From Bradyrhizobium sp. dw_411 (GTDB lineage Bacteria > Pseudomonadota > Alphaproteobacteria > Rhizobiales > Xanthobacteraceae), in NCBI RefSeq assembly GCF_018449695.1, contig NZ_JAAVUY010000022.1, positions 1-64,000 on the forward strand: a DNA stretch of 64,000 nucleotides, in the 5' to 3' direction. A program made the position numbers and the translations under genes. The notes beneath the pieces are model-generated. The model was given only the letters and a program-made list of their open reading frames with translations, searched no databases and had not been told where the DNA came from. Position 1 is the stretch's first letter. Every line of letters starts with the position of its first letter. This document shows positions 59,210-64,000 of the stretch, in pieces.

Positions 59210-60211
59210 ATGAACCGCGCTTTCCTTCACTTGGCCGCCGCTGCCCTCCTCACACTGCCATTGCTCCCCGCCCACGCCGCGGAGCGCGAACCCTACGGCA
59301 TCGGCCTTGAGGGTTTCGCCTATCCCTACCCCGTCAGCCTGCTGCCGCTGGTCAATGACGGCGAGCAGGTCCGGATGGCCTATATGGATGTGGCGCCGGC
59401 ACAGCCGAACGGCCGCACAGTGGTGCTGCTGCACGGCCGTAATTTCCCGGCCAGCTATTGGGCGCCGGTCATCAAGACCTTGAATGATTCCGGCTACCGC
59501 GTGGTGGTGCCGGACCAGATCGGCTTCGGCAAATCCTCAAAACCCGCAGGCGAACTGCATTTCGACACGCTGGCACGCAATACGATTGCGCTGCTCGATC
59601 ATCTGCAGATCGCCAAATTCGATATCGTCGCGCATTCGATGGGCGGCATGCTCGGTGTGCGCATCACGCGGGCTTACCCTGAGCGTGTTCCGCGCCTGCT
59701 GCTGATCGCGCCGATCGGCCTCGAAGACTACCGGCTCTACGTGCCGCCGACCCCGACCGAGAAAATCATCGAAAACGAAGACAAGCTGACCGCGGACGGT
59801 TACCGCAAGCAGCTCGAGGTCAACTACTCGCTCAAACTGCCGCCGGACCAGGTGACGCCGTTCATCGAATCCCGCTTCAACATCAAGGGCGCCGCCGACT
59901 ATCCACGCTGGCTGCGCGCCTTTGTCAGCTCAGGACAGATGATCTACCGCGAGCCTGTCGTGCACGAAATTCCGCTGATCGCGCAGCCGACATTGTTCAT
60001 CATGGGCGCCGACGATCACAACGCCCCAGGCCGCCCGAACGCGCCGGAGGCGCTGCGGCCGAAGATGGGCCAGAACGCCGACCTCGCGGTGGCGCTGGCG
60101 GCCAAGATGCCGAATGCGCATGCCGAGGTGATCCCGAATACCGGACATCTGGTGTTCCTCGAAGCGCGGCAGAAATTCGATGAACTGATGCTGAGCTTTT
60201 TGGCGAAGTGA
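59210..60211 (+). CDS. Exported alpha/beta hydrolase
   Basis: The 333-residue protein starts MNRAFLHLAAAALLTLPLLP with cleavage after AHA, so it is exported. The core has VVLLHGRNFPASYWAPVI (oxyanion region), VVPDQIGFGKSSKP, the nucleophile elbow AHSMGGM with the catalytic Ser, IMGADDHNAPG with the Asp and PNTGHLVFLE with the catalytic His. It is a hydrolase of esters or similar bonds; the family is broad and the substrate unknown. GGGAG lies just before the ATG at 59210. The frame extends upstream into a repeat, and that start is rejected. Confidence 0.87.
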   Translation: MNRAFLHLAAAALLTLPLLPAHAAEREPYGIGLEGFAYPYPVSLLPLVNDGEQVRMAYMDVAPAQPNGRTVVLLHGRNFPASYWAPVIKTLNDSGYRVVVPDQIGFGKSSKPAGELHFDTLARNTIALLDHLQIAKFDIVAHSMGGMLGVRITRAYPERVPRLLLIAPIGLEDYRLYVPPTPTEKIIENEDKLTADGYRKQLEVNYSLKLPPDQVTPFIESRFNIKGAADYPRWLRAFVSSGQMIYREPVVHEIPLIAQPTLFIMGADDHNAPGRPNAPEALRPKMGQNADLAVALAAKMPNAHAEVIPNTGHLVFLEARQKFDELMLSFLAK

Positions 60212-60266
60212 TTTCACGCCTAACGCATCTTGAGAATAGCCGAGGTGCGGCGGCAACGGAGGTAGG

Positions 60267-60386
60267 CTCCCTCTCCCCTTGTGGGAGAGGGTTGGGGTGA
60301 GGGGTTCAGGTCCATCGACGAGCATAACCCCTCACCCGAATTGCATCTAACGATGCAATTCGACCTCTCCCACAAGGGGAGAGGTG
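60267..60386. repeat. CTCTCCCCTTGTGG palindromic element, copy 2 of the 45700 family
   Basis: CTCCCTCTCCCCTTGTGGGA at one end pairs with CTCTCCCACAAGGGGAGAGG at the other. The middle GGGTTGGGGTGAGGGGTT and AACCCCTCACCCG modules match those in 45700-45852, and TTGCATCTAACGATGCAA is an extra hairpin. Confidence 0.85.
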
Positions 60387-60405
60387 AAGTGAGATCACCG
60401 GCGGC

Positions 60406-60690
60406 TTACCAATAATGGCGGCGGTGCCAACGCCGGTGCCAGTGGCGATGCCAGCCCCAGTGACGGCGGTGCCAATGATGCCAGCGATGGTGCCAACGCA
60501 CCTGCTCCGGCTTCAGATGGTCGACATCATCCTGCGAAACCACGGCGGGTTCGGCGCCCTCGCGATGCGGCGGCACCAGGCCCGTTTCCGCCGAAATCGG
60601 CGGCAGCGGCGCTGCCTGCGCGGTGGCGGCAAGCGCGCCTGCACCTGCAACAAATCCAAAGGTGAGTTTCAGAAAGTCGCGGCGCTCCAT
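60406..60690 (-). CDS. Tat-exported His/Trp/Arg-rich small protein
   Basis: The 94-residue product begins MERRDFLKLTFGFVAGAGAL, a twin-arginine (RRDFLK) signal followed by a hydrophobic stretch and an AQA cleavage site. The C-terminal 30 residues are an array of His, Trp and Arg in repeats of WHRR/WHHR/HWH. Such tails bind metals or anionic surfaces. The Tat signal means the protein is exported folded. I recall similar proteins in Bradyrhizobium genomes, of unknown function. The message follows AACGTCTCC with GGGAGACG (minus strand) before the ATG. Confidence 0.65.
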   Translation of the reverse strand: MERRDFLKLTFGFVAGAGALAATAQAAPLPPISAETGLVPPHREGAEPAVVSQDDVDHLKPEQVRWHHRWHHWHRRHWGWHRHWHRRWHRRHYW

Positions 60691-60780
60691 AACGTCTCCC
60701 TCGTTTGCGGTGAGTCATGGAGGAAGTTTCGTCGCGGCAAGATGAATGGGTGCTGAACCCGGCCGTTCATCAACCTCGCT

Positions 60781-60930
60781 GTCGTCCCTGCGAACGCAGG
60801 GACCCCAGCGTGAGCGCCGTTTGCGCTCATCGCGACTCCGTGCAGAATTAATTAGAAAAGAAAGACGTCACACGCCGTACATAACCTTGCGGCCGCGGAG
60901 TATGGGTCCCGGCCCAAGGCCGGGACGAGC
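60781..60930. repeat. CGTCCCTGCG / GGGTCCCGGCC repetitive intergenic segment
   Basis: CCCTGCGAACGCAGGG at the left end and GTCCCGGCCCAAGGCCGGGAC at the right end form separate hairpins, with GAGCGCCGTTTGCGCTC between them. A shorter relative of the right-hand hairpin occurs at 26361-26383. Confidence 0.6.
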
Positions 60931-60949
60931 CACTATTAACGTGCCAAAC

Positions 60950-61396
60950 CTAAACCCACCCACCGCGCGCCATGATCGCCGCACATAACAGAATGATGAC
61001 GATCGCGAGAAGCTCGCTATGGATCACCATCGTCACCTGCTTCAACTTTTGCGCGCTGATCACAGGCACCTGCCCCGCCTTCAGCGCCCCACGCCACGAC
61101 AGGAATTCCATCGTCGGAATAATCGACAGCAAGCCGATGACGATAAAGAGCGTGAGCTTTAAGTGAAACGCGTGGCTGTGCAGATAATAATCCGCGCCCT
61201 TCTCAAAGAAGAACACCCGCAACAGCCCGACCACCAGCAGCGCCCCCGCCGCGATGCCGAGCACGAGGTCCGTCACCTGCAGCCGCCGTGCCGATGCCAG
61301 CGTCAATTCCTGCTTGATCAGCATGAACTCGATCGCCACCGCCGACACCAGCGTGAAGGCGCAGAGGTGATGGAGAAAGGCGAACAGCGTGGACAT
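60950..61396 (-). CDS. DUF2214-family membrane protein
   Basis: The 148-residue protein has four membrane segments at about residues 5-28, 40-62, 80-98 and 122-142. It starts MSTLFAFLHHLCAFTLVSAV and carries the paired-His pattern FHLKLTLFIVIGLLSIIPTM. This fits DUF2214, a family of small integral membrane proteins, possibly haem-binding, of unknown role. The second half has KKLKQ-type basic residues facing inward. The ATG at 61396 gives the standard start, though no strong ribosome binding site precedes it. Confidence 0.78.
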   Translation of the reverse strand: MSTLFAFLHHLCAFTLVSAVAIEFMLIKQELTLASARRLQVTDLVLGIAAGALLVVGLLRVFFFEKGADYYLHSHAFHLKLTLFIVIGLLSIIPTMEFLSWRGALKAGQVPVISAQKLKQVTMVIHSELLAIVIILLCAAIMARGGWV

Positions 61397-61420
61397 GGGC
61401 GCTCCGTCTCACTGGAAAAT

Positions 61421-61538
61421 CGTAGGGTGGGTTAGGCGACTTGTCCGCCGTAGCTCAAAGAGCGAAGGCGGAAGCCGTAACCCACCGCGATGAACTCCGA
61501 AAGCAATGGTGGGTTACGCTGCGCTAACCCACCCTACG
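61421..61538. repeat. CGTAGGGTGGGT palindromic element, copy 2 of the 50367 family
   Basis: The ends CGTAGGGTGGGTTAG and CTAACCCACCCTACG pair exactly, with inner CGTAACCCACCG and GGTGGGTTACG modules. It shares the CGTAGGGTGGG core with the element at 50367-50490. Confidence 0.85.
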
Positions 61539-61556
61539 CATACGCGATAGCTCTCC

Positions 61557-63089
61557 TCACAACGGCAAATTGTCGTGCTTCTTCATCGGCATTTCGACAT
61601 GCTTATCCCTTAGCATCGCGAGCGCTCTTGCAATCCGCCGCCGTGTCGAATGCGGCATGATGACGTCGTCGATGTAGCCGCGTTCGGCGGCGATGAAAGG
61701 CGACAGGAACCGGTCTTCATATTCCTTGGTGCGTGCGGCGATTGCATCGGTGTCGCCGATGTCGCTGCGGAAGATGATTTCGACCGCGCCCTTGGCGCCC
61801 ATCACCGCAATCTGCGCGGTCGGCCAGGCGTAGTTCATGTCGGCGCCGATTTCTTTGGACGCCATCACGTCGAACGCGCCGCCATAGGCCTTGCGCGTGA
61901 TGACTGTCACCAGCGGCACCGTGCATTGCGAATAGGCGAATAATAATTTGGCGCCGTGCTTGATCAGGCCGCCATATTCCTGTGCGGTGCCCGGCAGAAA
62001 ACCCGGCACGTCGACAAACGTCACGATCGGAATATTGAAGGCATCGCAGAAACGCACAAAGCGCGCGGCCTTGCGCGAGGCATCGCTGTCGAGCACGCCA
62101 GCCAGCACCATCGGCTGGTTGGCGACAAACCCCACCGTGCGTCCGGCGATGCGGCCGAAACCCGTGACGATGTTCTTGGCAAAGGTTTCGGATATCTCGA
62201 AGAAGTCGCCCTCGTCCACGATTTTGAGGATCAGCTCCTTCATGTCGTAGGGCTTGTTCGGATTGTCGGGGATCAGCGTATCCAGCGACATGTCCACGCG
62301 CTCGATGTCATCGAAGCTCGGCCATTCCGGCACGCCGTCGGTGTTGTTGGAGGGCAGGAAATCGATCAGCCGGCGCATCTGCAGCAGCGTCTCGACGTCG
62401 TTCTCGAATGCGCCGTCCGCAATCGAGGAGCGCGTCGCATGCACCGAGGCGCCGCCGAGCTCTTCGGCGGTGACCACTTCATTGGTAACGGTCTTCACCA
62501 CGTCCGGGCCGGTGACGAACATGTAGCTCGTGTTCTTCACCATGAAGATGAAGTCGGTCATGGCAGGCGAATAGACGTCGCCGCCGGCGCAGGGACCCAT
62601 GATGACGGAAATCTGCGGGATCACGCCCGATGCAATGACGTTGCGGCGAAACACATAGGAATAGCCTGCGAGTGCGGCGACACCTTCCTGGATGCGCGCG
62701 CCGCCGGCATCGTAAAGCCCGATGATCGGCGCCCGCGCCTTCATCGCCATGTCCTGGATCTTGACGATTTTCTGCGCATGGGTTTCCGACAGCGAGCCGC
62801 CGAACACCGTAAAATCCTTGGCGAACACAAAGGTCTTGCGGCCATTGACGGTGCCCCAGCCGGTGACGACGCCGTCGCCGGGCACCTTGGACTTTTCCAT
62901 GCCGAATTCGACCGAACGATGCTCGACGAACATATCGAACTCTTCAAAACTGCCCTTGTCGAGCAGCAGCTCGATGCGCTCACGCGCGGTCAGCTTGCCC
63001 CGGGCGTGCTGCGCCTCAATGCGCTTCTCGCCGCCGCCGAGCTTGGCACCCGCGCGCCGGTCCTCAAGGGTATCCAGGATATCTTTCAT
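61557..63089 (-). CDS. pccB: Propionyl-CoA carboxylase beta subunit (carboxyltransferase)
   Basis: The 510-residue protein transfers CO2 from biotin on PccA to propionyl-CoA. It has the carboxyltransferase pattern: MKDILDTLEDRRAGAKLGGG and ARGKLTARERIELLLDKGSF at the start, LYDAGGARIQEGVAALAGYS, the acyl-CoA loop IMGPCAGGDVYSPAMTDF, FVDVPGFLPGTAQEYGG and RKAYGGAFDVMASKEIGAD. The subunit ends with DDVIMPHSTRRRIARALAML. The start at 63089 is given by GGGA in front of the ATG; the frame to 63440 has no signal. pccA is at 11927-13942 on the same strand. Confidence 0.92.
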   Translation of the reverse strand: MKDILDTLEDRRAGAKLGGGEKRIEAQHARGKLTARERIELLLDKGSFEEFDMFVEHRSVEFGMEKSKVPGDGVVTGWGTVNGRKTFVFAKDFTVFGGSLSETHAQKIVKIQDMAMKARAPIIGLYDAGGARIQEGVAALAGYSYVFRRNVIASGVIPQISVIMGPCAGGDVYSPAMTDFIFMVKNTSYMFVTGPDVVKTVTNEVVTAEELGGASVHATRSSIADGAFENDVETLLQMRRLIDFLPSNNTDGVPEWPSFDDIERVDMSLDTLIPDNPNKPYDMKELILKIVDEGDFFEISETFAKNIVTGFGRIAGRTVGFVANQPMVLAGVLDSDASRKAARFVRFCDAFNIPIVTFVDVPGFLPGTAQEYGGLIKHGAKLLFAYSQCTVPLVTVITRKAYGGAFDVMASKEIGADMNYAWPTAQIAVMGAKGAVEIIFRSDIGDTDAIAARTKEYEDRFLSPFIAAERGYIDDVIMPHSTRRRIARALAMLRDKHVEMPMKKHDNLPL

Positions 63090-63218
63090 GCGTGCATTCC
63101 CACTGGTTTGCAGCGGTTCTAACACGGCATTTTGCCGGCGGGAAACGCCTTCCCGGCCTCTGGTATACGTGTCCCATGCAGGATATATCCGGGTCCGCAA
63201 CCCCGAGGGTTCTTGGTC

Positions 63219-63632
63219 ATGGCCGATACCGCGAGCACAGATACGGGCACCGTGACCGGAGGATTGCGAACGCTGCTCCGCCTCGAAGGGCTGACGCTGT
63301 TTGCGGGCATGACGCTGCTGTACGCGGTCTGGGGCGGATCGTGGTGGGTCTATGCGCTGGTGTTTTTCGTGCCGGATGTGAGCTTTGCGGCCTATCTGGC
63401 CGGGCCTCGATTTGGCGCCATCGTCTATAATGCGGCGCACAGCTACATGGCGCCGATGGCCCTGATGACGACGGGATTCGCGACGAATTCACCGCTGACC
63501 TTGTCGATCGCGATGATCTGGCTGGCGCATATTGGTTTCGACCGCGCGCTCGGCTATGGCCTGAAATACAGCGCCGGATTTGGCTTCACCCATCTCGGCC
63601 GCATCGGCAAGGACGCGGCCAAAACGGTTTAG
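63219..63632 (+). CDS. DUF4260-family membrane protein
   Basis: The 137-residue protein has four hydrophobic segments near residues 18-35, 38-55, 75-92 and 98-115, with the sequence LLRLEGLTLFAGMTLLYAVW, FVPDVSFAAYLAGPRFGAIV and DRALGYGLKYSAGFGFTHLG. This fits DUF4260, a family of small membrane proteins of unknown function. CCGAGGG lies before the ATG at 63219; an upstream frame beginning at 63132 lacks this. It is divergent from pccB. Confidence 0.75.
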   Translation: MADTASTDTGTVTGGLRTLLRLEGLTLFAGMTLLYAVWGGSWWVYALVFFVPDVSFAAYLAGPRFGAIVYNAAHSYMAPMALMTTGFATNSPLTLSIAMIWLAHIGFDRALGYGLKYSAGFGFTHLGRIGKDAAKTV

Positions 63633-63682
63633 CAAACCGTTCGTCCAGCCCGATTTGACAGCTCAACGCCTGCTTGTTCTAT

Positions 63683-63738
63683 AGCGTTTTCGAGCGAAGT
63701 GGGTACCGGTTCGCGTAAAGAAAACGCGTCAAAACAAA
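63683..63738. repeat. Intergenic repeat, copy 2 (inverted relative to copy 1 at 91)
   Basis: This copy reads AGCGTTTTCGAGCGAAGTGG, then GTACCGGTTCGCGTAAAGAA, then AACGCGTCAAAACAA. It is the reverse complement of 91-145 with about four differences. GAGCCCGG and GGCTCTAG modules follow at 63746-63782. A short fragment with the GAGCGTTTTCGAG core also occurs at about 37794-37806. Confidence 0.75.
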
Positions 63739-63821
63739 AGACTGGAGCCCGGTTCTGATTGAATCAGACCGACAAGGCTCTAGTCGCGCACAACGCCGCG
63801 ATAAAACAAGGGGGATGATGC

Positions 63822-64000
63822 ATGCCGACGGGAATGCGTGCCGTGATGGCGGCCTGGATCGTAGGCGCCGGGCTCCTTTTGACCGGCATCGAGACCAACG
63901 CGCAATCGCTGCCGAAGGAAGCCGCCGCCCGCGTCGAGATCCATGCGATCCCGACACTGACGCTGTCGGACCAACAATTCCTGACCGGCGATGCCAACGG
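63822..64000 (+). CDS. Start of an exported protein, possibly a dienelactone-hydrolase-type enzyme (incomplete)
   Basis: The window ends inside this gene. The 59 visible residues start MPTGMRAVMAAWIVGAGLLL with a cleavage site after NAQ, so it is exported. The mature start reads SLPKEAAARVEIHAIPTL and LTLSDQQFLTGDANG, which resembles the opening of exported dienelactone-hydrolase-family proteins in related bacteria, but the catalytic part lies beyond the edge. GGGGG eight bases before the ATG supports the start. Confidence 0.5.
   Translation, partial: MPTGMRAVMAAWIVGAGLLLTGIETNAQSLPKEAAARVEIHAIPTLTLSDQQFLTGDAN

Noticed and set aside
61956..63122. A 388-codon plus-strand frame opposite pccB
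   Set aside because: Antisense shadow of the carboxyltransferase gene.
1..64000. CRISPR arrays, rRNA genes, full insertion sequences or prophage genes
   Set aside because: No regularly spaced repeats, no rRNA-like sequence and no complete transposase or phage structural gene could be recognised.

Overview
The window is GC-rich, densely coded DNA from an alphaproteobacterium, most likely of the Bradyrhizobium/Rhodopseudomonas/Afipia group (Nitrobacteraceae). This rests on recognisable gene families (a GrlR-like protein outside enterobacteria, fused indolepyruvate:ferredoxin oxidoreductase, pccA/pccB, twin-arginine and His-rich exported proteins) and on many short palindromic intergenic repeats. 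It is ordinary chromosome: no prophage, CRISPR array, rRNA operon or complete insertion sequence is visible. No search was run, so every family name is from reading the translations.

Layout. 0-9.3 kb: a small membrane protein, an exported phosphoesterase, a 5'-truncated LOG-family gene, a redox block (SDR; nitroreductase, quinone-reductase-like flavoprotein, SDR), then a tRNA-Leu(GAG) flanked by an integrase remnant, a single-domain FliN and lipB. 9.3-14.8 kb: a leftward run with pccA, an isocitrate-lyase-superfamily lyase, acylphosphatase, an exported class II aldolase and a HAD phosphatase. 14.9-25.6 kb: MgtC-like protein, exported nuclease-like and phosphatase-like proteins, a higBA toxin-antitoxin module inserted beside a terminator, 1-Cys peroxiredoxin, photolyase, an H1-like Lys/Ala protein, a DMT transporter and small conserved proteins. 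25.8-30.2 kb: tRNA-Arg(TCG), a 0.9-kb block without genes, a MetE-like methyltransferase with a decayed copy of its own 3' end 0.8 kb downstream, and an exported esterase.

30.4-42.6 kb: a 952-residue winged-helix/NTPase regulator divergent from the esterase, an outer-membrane-type protein, small exported or anchored proteins, a GrlR-like gene convergent with a large PAS/HAMP histidine kinase, an orphan tricarboxylate-transporter binding protein and a Nudix hydrolase. 42.7-47.4 kb: a leftward acyl-CoA cluster (SCP2-type thiolase, DUF35 partner, MaoC hydratase, SDR) followed by a DapA-like aldolase; palindromic repeats occupy the successive gaps. 47.5-64 kb: MscS-type channel, a truncated ester-cyclase gene cut off by a repeat, the fused indolepyruvate oxidoreductase, a triheme cytochrome c, a TRIC/UPF0126 channel, a PEP-mutase-family lyase, an ArsR/NIPSNAP divergent pair, an exported alpha/beta hydrolase, a Tat-exported His/Trp-rich protein, pccB, and the start of an exported hydrolase.

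Together the genes suggest aerobic breakdown of acyl-CoAs and amino acids (thiolase/hydratase/dehydrogenase set, propionyl-CoA carboxylase subunits, indolepyruvate oxidoreductase), many exported hydrolases, and routine stress and repair functions. The most notable points are the acyl-CoA cluster with repeats in its gaps, the higBA insertion next to a duplicated terminator with an operator inside its promoter spacer, the duplicated 3' end of the MetE-like gene, the structured gene-free block after tRNA-Arg, and the integrase scar at tRNA-Leu.
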